Source: Streptosporangiaceae bacterium (GTDB lineage Bacteria; Actinomycetota; Actinomycetes; Streptosporangiales; Streptosporangiaceae). Taken from it: DNA of 32,523 bases. Made by a program: the position numbers and the translations under genes. How positions within the stretch are numbered: position 1 is the first letter of the stretch; each line of letters starts with the position of its first letter. The notes beneath the pieces are model-generated. The model was not told the origin of the DNA. It saw nothing but the letters and a program-made list of their open reading frames with translations, and made no database searches. The stretch is from NCBI GenBank assembly GCA_030038495.1, contig JASHOV010000204.1, forward strand, positions 1 through 32,523. Reading direction: 5' to 3'. Shown in pieces: positions 1 to 8,335 of the stretch.

Positions 1-729
1 CACGTGCGGGTTGGCGGCGGCGCGGGCCGCAGCGGCGGGCCGCCCGCGGTCCCGCAGCCGATCGAGCGCCCGGAGATGGCGGCGCGGTGTCCAGTTGCCG
101 CCTTCAGGGAAGATCAGAATCGCGTCGGTCTCGGCGAGACTGGCGGCCGCCTCGGCCACTCGGGCCGGCAGGTCGCGGCCGGAGGCCCTGGCCGGCAGGA
201 AGCAGGACGGCATGCGGCTGAGCAGCAGGTCCAGGCCCGGATCCCAGCGCAATACCTCTTTGAGCACGATGACCGGCCGTCGCTGATAGCGCGAAAGCAG
301 CAGCTCCGCGATCGCGAAGGAGTCGCCAGGCCCGCCGTGCCGCGCGAGCACGAGGAGCGGGCGGCCGGCTAGCCGCCCGCGAGCCGGGGTCTCCTCGACC
401 TGCATACGGAAGCCGAGCAGCGGCCCGGCCGCGGCGATAAGCAGTGCCAGCGCCCGGTGCAGCAGGTGCTCATGCGCATCGGCCCAGCTACGTCCGCGGC
501 GGCGCGGGTCCGGATGACGCACCCACAGCGCCGCGCAGCTGACCACGAGCGCGGCGTCGACCAGCAGGTACAGTGCCGCCATCAGAGTCAGGCGCGGCAC
601 CCGGCGGCGACGCCCGAGAGGCACCGTGACCAGGGCGAGGATCGTGGCCAGGACAGCCAGGGCCGCCGCCAGCGGCACCCAGACGACGTCGATGACGGCA
701 CGTCGGACTAGCAGCGGCGGTGGCCTCAT
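1..729 (-). CDS. Lysophospholipid acyltransferase (PlsC-like), partial, runs off left edge
   Basis: Own reverse translation from ATG at 729: MRPPPLLVRRAVIDVVWVPLAAALAVLATI...RPLLVLARHGGPGDSFAIAELLL...ETDAILIFPEGGNWTPRRHLRALDRL; ARHGGPGDS and FPEGGNWTP resemble acyltransferase NHxxxxD/FPEG-type motifs. Not in the ORF track because there is no stop in the window. Confidence 0.75.
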   Translation of the reverse strand, partial: MRPPPLLVRRAVIDVVWVPLAAALAVLATILALVTVPLGRRRRVPRLTLMAALYLLVDAALVVSCAALWVRHPDPRRRGRSWADAHEHLLHRALALLIAAAGPLLGFRMQVEETPARGRLAGRPLLVLARHGGPGDSFAIAELLLSRYQRRPVIVLKEVLRWDPGLDLLLSRMPSCFLPARASGRDLPARVAEAAASLAETDAILIFPEGGNWTPRRHLRALDRLRDRGRPAAAARAAANPHV

Positions 730-1574
730 CGGCTGGCCGACAGCGCCGACAGGTATGCGGCCGCGGCCCGGTGGCCACGCTCGATTCGAGTTGCGACCCT
801 GGCCGCGCCGCGGTAGCGCATCGAGATCAGGGGCATGTTCTCCTCCCCGCTCGGCAGTACGTGCGCGCGCACATCGGCCGGGAGGCCGGCCATCTCTTCC
901 ACGAAGCGATGCCGCCGCGCCAGCTCGAACGAGACCAGGCAGACATCCCAGAGCGAGCGAGGTGGTTCCAGCGGCTGCTCGATCCGGCCCACGTGCAGGA
1001 TGTAGATCTCCGTCGCGCCCAGTGCCAGCGCACGCCCGACCGGGATCGAGTGCACCAGCCCGCCGTCGAGAAAGTGCTCGCCGCCTATCTCCACCGGGGG
1101 CAGCAGGCCCGGCACGGCGCACGAGGCCTGCACCGCCTCCGGCAGGCTGCCGGAGCTGAACCAGTGCGCGCCGGCCCGCTCGATGCTGGCGGCGACGCAC
1201 TGGAACGGCACCTGCAGATCCTCGAATGTCTCCGGCAGGTGCGCCTCAAGCTGCCGCCGGAACGGCACGGGAGAGTAGAGATGCGTGCGGTGCCGCGCCA
1301 GCGTCGTCGCACGAGACAGGACCGTATCGCTAAAGATCCCGGTATCTGTCATGGACTGCCACAAATCGGCCAGGCCTCTGACTCCGGCCTCGGAGGGGTC
1401 CGCGGCAATGACCGCGCCGTTCACCGCGCCGACGCTGGTGCCGAGGATCACGCCGGGCCGGATCCCGGCCTCGAGCAGGGCCTGCAGCATGCCGACCTGA
1501 GTCGCGCCGAGCACGCCGCCGCCGCCGAGCACGAACGCGACCTGGCCGGCTGGTCCCGCCGGATCGTCCCGCAT
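726..1574 (-). CDS. Patatin-like phospholipase (start probably ATG at 1574; ORF open to 1730)
   Basis: VAFVLGGGGVLGATQVGMLQALLEAGIRPGVILGTSVGAVNGA (glycine-rich oxyanion loop and GTSVG nucleophile elbow) and DGGLVHSIPV catalytic Asp motif. Confidence 0.9.
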   Translation of the reverse strand: MRDDPAGPAGQVAFVLGGGGVLGATQVGMLQALLEAGIRPGVILGTSVGAVNGAVIAADPSEAGVRGLADLWQSMTDTGIFSDTVLSRATTLARHRTHLYSPVPFRRQLEAHLPETFEDLQVPFQCVAASIERAGAHWFSSGSLPEAVQASCAVPGLLPPVEIGGEHFLDGGLVHSIPVGRALALGATEIYILHVGRIEQPLEPPRSLWDVCLVSFELARRHRFVEEMAGLPADVRAHVLPSGEENMPLISMRYRGAARVATRIERGHRAAAAYLSALSASR

Positions 1575-1775
1575 GTCCCCAACCACTATCGCGTCACCGC
1601 AGACGGAGTCGTAGGCACCGCATGTTCCCTGGCTGGCCGGAGTGTAAACCCGCGCGGCTGCTGCCTGCTCGGCATGCCGGCCCTCTGGCCGACCCCGGTG
1701 ACCAGGGTCCGCCTGCTGCGTGGTCGCCATGACGGCATTGCTACCGGTCCGCGGCGAGCCGAAACACCTGACCGG

Positions 1776-3698
1776 TCAGGTCACAGGAGGCTCGCCCGCA
1801 CGCAGCGCCAGCATCGTCAGGTCATCGCGCAGCACGCCGCCGGAGAAGTCCAGGACCACCTTGCGCATCTCCGAGACGATGTCGGCCGCGTGCCGACCCG
1901 CAAGTCCGGCCAGCGCGTCGGTCAGTATCTCCTCCAGATAGGACTGCTGCGGGCTGCGCGCCCCGGTCAGGCCGTCAGTAAAGAAGAACAGCACATCGCC
2001 GGGATCCAGCTCGAGCTCCTGCGTCGCCGGCTCCGGATCGGGGAATATTCCGAGCGCCACACCGCCCCCGGCCAGCGCCTGCACCCAGCCATCGGGCTTC
2101 AGCAGGACGGGCCCGGGATGTCCGGCGCTGCCGAGCACGACCCGCAGCCTGCGGTCCCGCCAGCTCAGATGAGCGGCATCGGCGGTAACGAAGCGGCTGC
2201 CGAACTCCTCGGTCAGCATGATCTCGTTCGCGCCGCGCAGCACCTGCGCGGGATCGGGGTTCCAGTGCGACAGCACCCGGATCGCGTGCCGTGCCGCCGC
2301 GGTGGCTGCGGCGGCATCGTCACCCTTACCGCAGACATCGCCGATCGCGACGCCCCAGCCGTCTGGAGTCGGGTACACGTCGTAGAAGTCGCCGCCAACC
2401 TCGCGGCCGCGCGTAGGCGCCAGATGCGCGGCGGCAATCTCGACGCCGGGCACGACCTTGAGCACCGGCGGCAGCAGGCTCGACCGCAGTGCCGCTGCGG
2501 TCTCGCTTTGCCTGGTCAGCAGCCGGCGCGCGGAGATCGCGCGGGCCAGCAGGCCGGCTATCTGCTCGACCAGTCCGGCATCGGGCAGGCCGAAGTAGCC
2601 AGCCTGCGCGCTGCGGACCAGGGTCAGGGCCCCGAGGACGCGGCGGCCGTCGGCGACCGGCACGACCAGCAGCGACGGGCCCAGCTGCGGCAGCACTGGC
2701 GTGCCCGCACTGTCGTGTCCCAGTGCCGCCTCGTCCTCGGCGTGCGCGACCAGCCGGGTGCTACCCGACTCGACCGCCTCGTGCGGCGCGGAACCGGGCC
2801 CCGGTGCTACCGCGGACACCAGCTGAGCCAGGCGCGCCGACGCCGGGTCCTCGGGCCCGGCCACGAAATGACGCTGCAGCGGGCCGCGCCTGACCACGTC
2901 CACGATGACCCAGGCGTTCAGTTCGGCGGCCAGCAGCCGCGCGCACCGCTGGAGTATGACGGACTCGCTTGCGGCCGCGTTCTCCAGCAGGAGCCTCGCC
3001 GTGTCGGCGAGCAGATCGGTCCGCCGGATCTGCGCGGCAATCTGCGGGTCATCGGTACGCTGCTGCCCTCGGCGCGCCTGCTTGCCACTGCCGTGTCTGG
3101 TATCAGCGGGCTTGGTCTCGCCGGGGGCGCGGTTCGCCGCAGCCGTCCCGCCCGCCCGCAGCGCCAGCAGCAGCCGGTCATCGTCGCCGCGGATCTCCAG
3201 CATCCGGATGTCGACTGAGCATGTGATCTCACCGTCGGCAGCCAGCAGACTGCAGCTCGCGCTGGCAGCCGCGCGGCTCCGGCGTACGGCGGCCAGCTGA
3301 GATCGCAGCGGTGCGTGCCCGGCCGGCTCGATCATCGACGTGAGGGCCCGGCCGGTGGCATAGCCGGGGCCGACGCCGAGTAGCTCGCAGGCGGCGAGGT
3401 TCGCCCGCCGCACAATGTTCTCGCCGTCGATCACCAGCAGCGGGACCGGCGTCTGACCGAAGATAGCCTGCAGCAGTCGCCGCTCCGGCTGTCCTCCGGC
3501 ACCGTTGCCGTCCTTGCCCGCGAGCGCCCCGCTGCCGGCGACCAGCGACTCGATGGCGGCATCCAGCTCGGTCAGTGCCGCGTCGAGCAGGGCGCGATCC
3601 GCGGCCCGCGGGTTGGCAGCGGCCTTGCGTAGGGCCGCGCTACGGGACTGCAGGCCCGCGATGGCGCCCGACGCCGCCTTGCCGGGAATGTCCGCCAT
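1776..3698 (-). CDS. PAS/GAF domain-containing SpoIIE-type PP2C phosphatase (RsbU-like)
   Basis: C-terminal GVEIAAAHLAPTRGREVGGDFYDVYPTPDGWGVAIGDVCGKGDDAAAATAAARHAIR...LFFFTDGLTGARS typical of SpoIIE phosphatases; upstream PAS-like and GAF-like regions. Confidence 0.92.
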   Translation of the reverse strand: MADIPGKAASGAIAGLQSRSAALRKAAANPRAADRALLDAALTELDAAIESLVAGSGALAGKDGNGAGGQPERRLLQAIFGQTPVPLLVIDGENIVRRANLAACELLGVGPGYATGRALTSMIEPAGHAPLRSQLAAVRRSRAAASASCSLLAADGEITCSVDIRMLEIRGDDDRLLLALRAGGTAAANRAPGETKPADTRHGSGKQARRGQQRTDDPQIAAQIRRTDLLADTARLLLENAAASESVILQRCARLLAAELNAWVIVDVVRRGPLQRHFVAGPEDPASARLAQLVSAVAPGPGSAPHEAVESGSTRLVAHAEDEAALGHDSAGTPVLPQLGPSLLVVPVADGRRVLGALTLVRSAQAGYFGLPDAGLVEQIAGLLARAISARRLLTRQSETAAALRSSLLPPVLKVVPGVEIAAAHLAPTRGREVGGDFYDVYPTPDGWGVAIGDVCGKGDDAAAATAAARHAIRVLSHWNPDPAQVLRGANEIMLTEEFGSRFVTADAAHLSWRDRRLRVVLGSAGHPGPVLLKPDGWVQALAGGGVALGIFPDPEPATQELELDPGDVLFFFTDGLTGARSPQQSYLEEILTDALAGLAGRHAADIVSEMRKVVLDFSGGVLRDDLTMLALRAGEPPVT

Positions 3699-3780
3699 AA
3701 TGCAGCTCGACCTCCATCTTATGATCTCCAGCGTATCGGCCCCGTGGCCCCGCGCCAGGCCATGACCAGGTCAGAGCGGA

Positions 3781-4539
3781 TCAGGCGTGCCGACGCCGGC
3801 CACCGCGCTGACTGACCGGGAACTTCAGCTCCTCGAGGTTGCCGCCGTGGGCGTCGATTACCCGGGCGGCGACATCCGTGGCCCGCAGGTTGCTTCGCTG
3901 CGACACGTCCCTGATCCTGGCGAGCGCCTCGTCCGCCGTGCAGCTCAGCGCGTGCATCAAGATCCCCTTGGCCTGGTCGACCAGTGCCCGCCCGGCCGCG
4001 GCATCCTGCAGCTGGGCCCGGGTCCGCTGCGAATCCCGGTAGTCAGACACCGCGCCGACCAAGACGGCGCTGTAGGCCGCCACGAGCTCTGCGAGCTGAA
4101 CCTGCTCGGGCGCGATGGCCCTCGGCCGGGCCGCGAGCAGCGCCAGCGCCACGGTCATCTCGTCCTCGCCAGCACAGAGCGTGACGCTGCACCGCACCCC
4201 GAGCCGGGCGGCCGCCGTGGTGTACTGCGGCCAGCGGGACTCGGTGAGGACGTCGGCGCAGCGCACCGGCCCGCGGCCGGCGAGCGCGTCTACCATCGGG
4301 CCGGTCCCGGCTTCGAGCTGAACCTGGACTAGCCGGGTCGCGTCCGGATGGCTCGATGCCTGACCCGCTACCTCGCCGTACCGCCAGAGCGTCACCGACG
4401 CCGCGCAGCATCCGGGCACCTGGCTCGCAGCCAGGTCGGCAAGCTGATAGAGCGCCCGCTCCTCGGTGGCGGTCTGCAGGCTGAGCAGGCTCGCGGTGCG
4501 CGTGGCCAGGTCCGGGATGGACATTCTCGGCTCCGTCAC
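3781..4539 (-). CDS. GAF-ANTAR domain protein (putative RNA-binding antiterminator)
   Basis: C-terminal ALVDQAKGILMHALSCTADEALARIRDVSQRSNLRATDVAARVID matches ANTAR signature; N-terminal GAF-like. GTG at 4539 overlaps TGA of the upstream STAS gene (or ATG at 4524). Confidence 0.85.
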   Translation of the reverse strand: MTEPRMSIPDLATRTASLLSLQTATEERALYQLADLAASQVPGCCAASVTLWRYGEVAGQASSHPDATRLVQVQLEAGTGPMVDALAGRGPVRCADVLTESRWPQYTTAAARLGVRCSVTLCAGEDEMTVALALLAARPRAIAPEQVQLAELVAAYSAVLVGAVSDYRDSQRTRAQLQDAAAGRALVDQAKGILMHALSCTADEALARIRDVSQRSNLRATDVAARVIDAHGGNLEELKFPVSQRGGRRRHA

Positions 4540-5012
4540 CCCCCGGCCGTCAGCGCCGCCTCCACGCTGTCGTACAGGCTCAGCCGGTCAGCTAGGCCGG
4601 TGATCCAGAGCGTCTTGGTGTAGCGATAGCGTGCGCCGGCCAGGGCCAGCGAGCCACCGGCCGCCTCCAGCCGCTTCCAGTGCCCGACGATGACCGCCAG
4701 CGCACTGGTGTCCATGAAATCCACGCCCGATAGATCGAGCACGACGCGGTTTCCACTGCCCCGGGCGGCGGTCAGGCACTCGTCGAGGGCGGGACTAGTC
4801 ACTATGTCCAGGTCACCGGCAACTGTGACGACGAAGTTGCCGTCGCGCTGCTCGGACGAGAGCACCAGTCCATCCACGCGCCGCCCCAGGAGGCTCGATC
4901 CCGGCAAGGAAGTTATTACCTCCCCATAGTAGGTGCGTACCGAATTCGGCGCTGCATTGCATGGCCGGGGCAACGCTGGGAAGTAGCACGCTCGTGACCC
5001 TGGAGACGACAT
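4536..5012 (-). CDS. STAS domain anti-sigma factor antagonist (true start may be internal, near TTG/GTG around 4880-4915)
   Basis: FVVTVAGDLDIVTSPALDECLTAA..RVVLDLSGVDFMDTSALAVIVGHWKRLEAAGGSLALAGA: STAS fold with conserved DTSAL phospho-acceptor loop. Confidence 0.85.
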   Translation of the reverse strand: MSSPGSRACYFPALPRPCNAAPNSVRTYYGEVITSLPGSSLLGRRVDGLVLSSEQRDGNFVVTVAGDLDIVTSPALDECLTAARGSGNRVVLDLSGVDFMDTSALAVIVGHWKRLEAAGGSLALAGARYRYTKTLWITGLADRLSLYDSVEAALTAGG

Positions 5013-5026
5013 GTAGCTCGTGAGCC

Positions 5027-5390
5027 TTGAGGAGTGCAGTGCCTGACATGGCGGCAGCCGACGGTAATCCGGCCAGGATCATTCCCGCTCTCCGCTCGTT
5101 CGCCGAACGGCACTTTGGCCGCCGGGCCCGGATCGTCGCCGAGTCTGTCTGGGCCGGCCGGTCGTCGGCCCAGATGTGCGAGGCGGCACGGAACGACGCA
5201 CTGGTCGACCTGGCCCTGGCCGACCTGACCGCGACATTGATCTGCCCGTTCAGTGCGATCGACCTCCCGGAATCCGCGCTGTCCGACGCTACCCGCGCGC
5301 ATCAGTGGCAGTTTCAGCGGGAAGCGGTCCTGGCGAACTCCCAGTACTCGGCCCTCGACAACGCGCCCGCGGCGGTCAGCGTCCCGCTGG
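5027..5390 (+). pseudogene. Truncated MEDS (DcmR-like sensory) domain relic of an RsbA-type anti-sigma regulator
   Basis: PDMAAADGNPARIIPALRSFAERHFGRRARIVAESVWAGRSSAQMCEAARNDALVDLALADLTATLICPFSAIDL resembles the C-terminal half of MEDS domains; in-frame stop directly upstream (TGA 5021-5023) and no room for the N-terminal half; no HATPase domain follows. Confidence 0.6.
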
Positions 5391-5478
5391 CGCGCGTGCC
5401 GGCCCGCGCTGGCGGCTACGGATGTTTGAGCCTGCGACGGCGGGTAGCTGGACCGCGTCTTACAACGAGAGGATTGCG

Positions 5479-5655
5479 ATGGCTGTCGTTCTTGTCGCCC
5501 TGCTCATCATCATTCTCCTGGGCGCATTCGGCTTCGCTCTGCACATCTTGTGGTGGATAGCGATCGTGGCGCTGATCATCTGGCTGCTCGGCTTCGTGCT
5601 CCGCGTCGGCGAGACGATCGCCCGCCCGCGCCGTCGCCACTGGTACTACTGGTGA
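5479..5655 (+). CDS. Small hydrophobic membrane protein (about 58 aa)
   Basis: MAVVLVALLIIILLGAFGFALHILWWIAIVALIIWLLGFVLRVGETIARPRRRHWYYW; AGAGGA Shine-Dalgarno-like sequence upstream; resembles short actinobacterial hydrophobic proteins. Nested in track ORF 5176..5655. Confidence 0.7.
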   Translation: MAVVLVALLIIILLGAFGFALHILWWIAIVALIIWLLGFVLRVGETIARPRRRHWYYW

Positions 5656-5736
5656 CGGCCAGCTGCGCTCGCCGTAGCCCTGACGTCGCCAGCCGGCCGC
5701 TCGCTGTCGCCACAGGCCGGCGGTGCCGCGCAGCGG

Positions 5737-5905
5737 GTCGAGCGGCCCCGATCGCCTGATCATCGGGGCGCCCGTCGACCTCAGCGACGACGTCCCGGCC
5801 GGCCAGGTCGGCCAGGTCGAGGCGCTCGCGGACCAGATCGGCTGCCGGCTGACCGAGAAACTGCCGGTTATACCGCATGTCCTCGTGGACCCGACGAGCC
5901 GGAAC
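5737..5905 (+). pseudogene. Possible relic of the C-terminal cytoplasmic domain of a cation diffusion facilitator
   Basis: GPDRLIIGAPVDLSDDVPAGQVGQVEALADQIGCRLTEKLPVIPHVLVDPTSRN resembles CDF C-terminal domains; no transmembrane part present. Confidence 0.4.
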
Positions 5906-6113
5906 GGCGGCACACGTTTGCCGCGGCTGGCCCGGGCCCGGCTGCACCGGTTCGTCGACGAGGTGGCGCCCGTGCCGGGGACTCGGGTGCCCCTGGGCGA
6001 GCTGATGGATGGCCGGCGCCCGGCGGCCGCCGTCGGCGCGCATGTTGGGGTGCCGCCTGCGGGGCACGAACAGCTAGCGCAGGTTTCCGCTGACCTGCCG
6101 GAGGTGACCGGGG

Positions 6114-6926
6114 ATGACGAGGACCGTGAGCCAGCTCAGGCCGACCAGGGCCAGTGACCTTGAGGAATGCGACGACACACGCCTGCTGGAGATGGTCCAA
6201 TCGCTCCCGCGCGGCAGCGGGTTGCGCGAACTGGCCTGCGAGGCGCTCGTACTGCGGTATCAGCCGCTGGTGCGGTCCTGCGTGCAGCCGTTCCGTAACA
6301 GCCCCGAGTCATCGGAGGAGCTCATGCAGGTCGGCTACGTCGGCCTGCTGAAGGCCATCAACAATTTCGATCCGGCCGTGGGGAACACGCTCGCCGGATA
6401 CGCCCAGCCGTGCGTGAGCGGCGAGATCAGGCGGCATTTCCGCGACAAGCGCTGGCACGTGCACGTGAAGCGGACCCTCCAGGAACTCCGGCTCCAGCTG
6501 CGGAATGCGGGCGGCGACCTGACCCACGCCCTGGGCCGGGTGCCAACGGACGCCGAACTCGCCCAGCACATCGGCGTCACCGTAGAAGACGTCATCGAGG
6601 CGCGGCGCGCTGACCTCGCCTTCCGTGCCTCTTCCCTCGACTCGCCTGCGGCCCTGGACAGCGGCTCCATCACGGTCGGAGACCTGCTGGGCGCCGACGA
6701 TCCGCAGCTTGACCACGTACTGGACATGCAGGCCGTCTGGACGCACTGGGATGACCTGCCGGACAGGCTCCAGCAGATCCTGCTGATGCGCTTCTACGGC
6801 AACATGACCCAGGCCGAGATCGGAGCTCACCTCGGTATCTCGCAGATGCACGTATCTAGGCTGCTCGCCGAAGCGCTCGCCTACCTGCGCGAGCGAGTGG
6901 CCGGCTCGCCCCGTTTGACCGCGTAG
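6114..6926 (+). CDS. RNA polymerase sigma factor, SigB/SigF/SigG subfamily
   Basis: YQPLVRSCVQPFRNSPESSEELMQVGYVGLLKAINNFDPAVGNTLAGYAQPCVSGEIRRHFRDKRWHVHVKRTLQELR (regions 2-3) and MTQAEIGAHLGISQMHVSRLLAEALAYLR (region 4). Confidence 0.95.
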   Translation: MTRTVSQLRPTRASDLEECDDTRLLEMVQSLPRGSGLRELACEALVLRYQPLVRSCVQPFRNSPESSEELMQVGYVGLLKAINNFDPAVGNTLAGYAQPCVSGEIRRHFRDKRWHVHVKRTLQELRLQLRNAGGDLTHALGRVPTDAELAQHIGVTVEDVIEARRADLAFRASSLDSPAALDSGSITVGDLLGADDPQLDHVLDMQAVWTHWDDLPDRLQQILLMRFYGNMTQAEIGAHLGISQMHVSRLLAEALAYLRERVAGSPRLTA

Positions 6927-6979
6927 CTCCAACCTGGTGGCCGGCCAGCCCGGAAGGCCGCCCGAAGAAGGGACACCAG

Positions 6980-7244
6980 ATGAAGACCGCCACCTCGCTG
7001 GGCTTAGTCGCGGTGGGCGCCATCCTCGCCTTCGCGATCACGCGCAGCCTAATTTCCGCTGCGCCGCAGCCTCGTCGTGAAGAACGAGGACGACGAGCTG
7101 GCGGCGGCCAGGGACACCGCGCGCGACAGACCCCGGTTTAACCGCCTGCTCGTGCCGGGCGGACTGATCAGCTCGCGGCGCGGAATGGTCGAGCCGACTG
7201 GCCAGGTCGAGCGGGAGACGATCGAGGAGTACATCGAGGAATAG
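6980..7244 (+). pseudogene. Internally deleted, frameshifted small membrane protein gene (DUF6458-like)
   Basis: Frame starting 6980: MKTATSLGLVAVGAILAFAITRS; frame 7053-7244: FPLRRSLVVKNEDDELAAARDTARDRPRFNRLLVPGGLISSRRGMVEPTGQVERETIEEYIEE*; the second frame has TAA at 7050-7052 immediately before. Good RBS GAAGAAGGG upstream of 6980. Confidence 0.5.
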
Positions 7245-7326
7245 GGGTCGGGATTGCCACCGCATTCGCCATCGCGGGTGGCGCGTTTCCTGCGTCGGGG
7301 GCGAGGCCGGATCCGGTCCGGCGCCG

Positions 7327-8313
7327 CTACCCGCCGACCCGGGCCCTGAGCAGCGCCAGGACCCGTCGGTAGTTGCGCCGCGACTCCCGGTCCCGGTACT
7401 GCGGATCGGTGTCGTGATACCCGCGGTGCCTTGACTGCCGGACCGGCAGGTCGCCCTCGGGCACCACCAGCTGCCCGGCCGGGCTCAGCCGCAGCGAGAA
7501 CTCCAGGTCGGCGTTCCGGTAGAAGCGTGCCCTGGCCGGCAGGCCGCCGGCCGCCCTGGCCGCGTCGGCGCGGACGGCCAGCAGGTAGCCAAGCAGCGCG
7601 GACACCGGTCCGGGCCCGGCGTTGTGGAAACCGCGGAGGTCGCGGTCGGGGTCGGCGCCGCGCCAGGCCGCGGCAACCACGCCGTCGGCGGCGACGGCGG
7701 CCAGCAGCGGGCTGATGACGTCGCCAGTGAGGATGGTGGACGTCTCCATGATCACGTGCACGGGAGCCGGGTCGGCTCGCAGCAGTGCATTGCGGCTCGC
7801 TCCCCAGCCGGGGCTGGCAGCGACGTGCCATTCCTCTATCCGGCCGGGATGAGCGACTGCCAGCTCATGCAGCACATCCCCGGCACCTTCGCGGTTACCG
7901 ACGTCCAGCGCGCTGATGATCACGCCGCCCGGTGCGTGCGCGAGCAGCGCCGCGACGCACTCGCGCAGGTCGTCGGGCCAGCCCTCCACCAGCAGCGCCA
8001 CGGTGGCCGACCGCGAGCCGCTGGCGTGCTCGCCAGGGGGGACGACCCCCCGCAACCCTCCGCGGCCAACGGCCGGCGGGATGGCCGCCGGGTCAGCCAG
8101 GACCTGATAGTGGTCAGCGGCGGCGGAGCCGGCTGGCTCCGCGGGCGTGAGCGCGTATCCGCCGGGCCCGTCAGTCACGGTCCAGCCAAGCTCGCCGATC
8201 TGGGCCCGCAACTGATCGGCGGCGGCGAAGTCCCTGGACTGGCGCGCCTGCGCCCGGCGCTCGGCCAGCGCACGCACCGGAGTCGGTGGCTCATCCGCCG
8301 GGTGCACAGTCAT
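7327..8313 (-). CDS. Glycosyltransferase (GT-A/GT2-like) with N-terminal CysS-tail-like helical domain
   Basis: N-term VRALAERRAQARQSRDFAAADQLRAQIGELGWTVTDGPGGYALTP resembles the C-terminal tail of cysteinyl-tRNA synthetase; remainder ATVALLVEGWPDDLRECVAALLAHAP...GWGASRNALLRADPAPVHVIMETSTILTGDVISPLLAAV...FYRNADLEFSLRL resembles GT2. Confidence 0.75.
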   Translation of the reverse strand: MTVHPADEPPTPVRALAERRAQARQSRDFAAADQLRAQIGELGWTVTDGPGGYALTPAEPAGSAAADHYQVLADPAAIPPAVGRGGLRGVVPPGEHASGSRSATVALLVEGWPDDLRECVAALLAHAPGGVIISALDVGNREGAGDVLHELAVAHPGRIEEWHVAASPGWGASRNALLRADPAPVHVIMETSTILTGDVISPLLAAVAADGVVAAAWRGADPDRDLRGFHNAGPGPVSALLGYLLAVRADAARAAGGLPARARFYRNADLEFSLRLSPAGQLVVPEGDLPVRQSRHRGYHDTDPQYRDRESRRNYRRVLALLRARVGG

Positions 8314-8335
8314 CGGCCTGCCCGCGGGAGCCGGC

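Noticed and set aside
720-3218. 832-aa plus-strand ORF antisense to patatin and SpoIIE genes
   Set aside because: Arg/Gln/His-rich low-complexity translation typical of a high-GC shadow frame; opposite strand has clear domain motifs.
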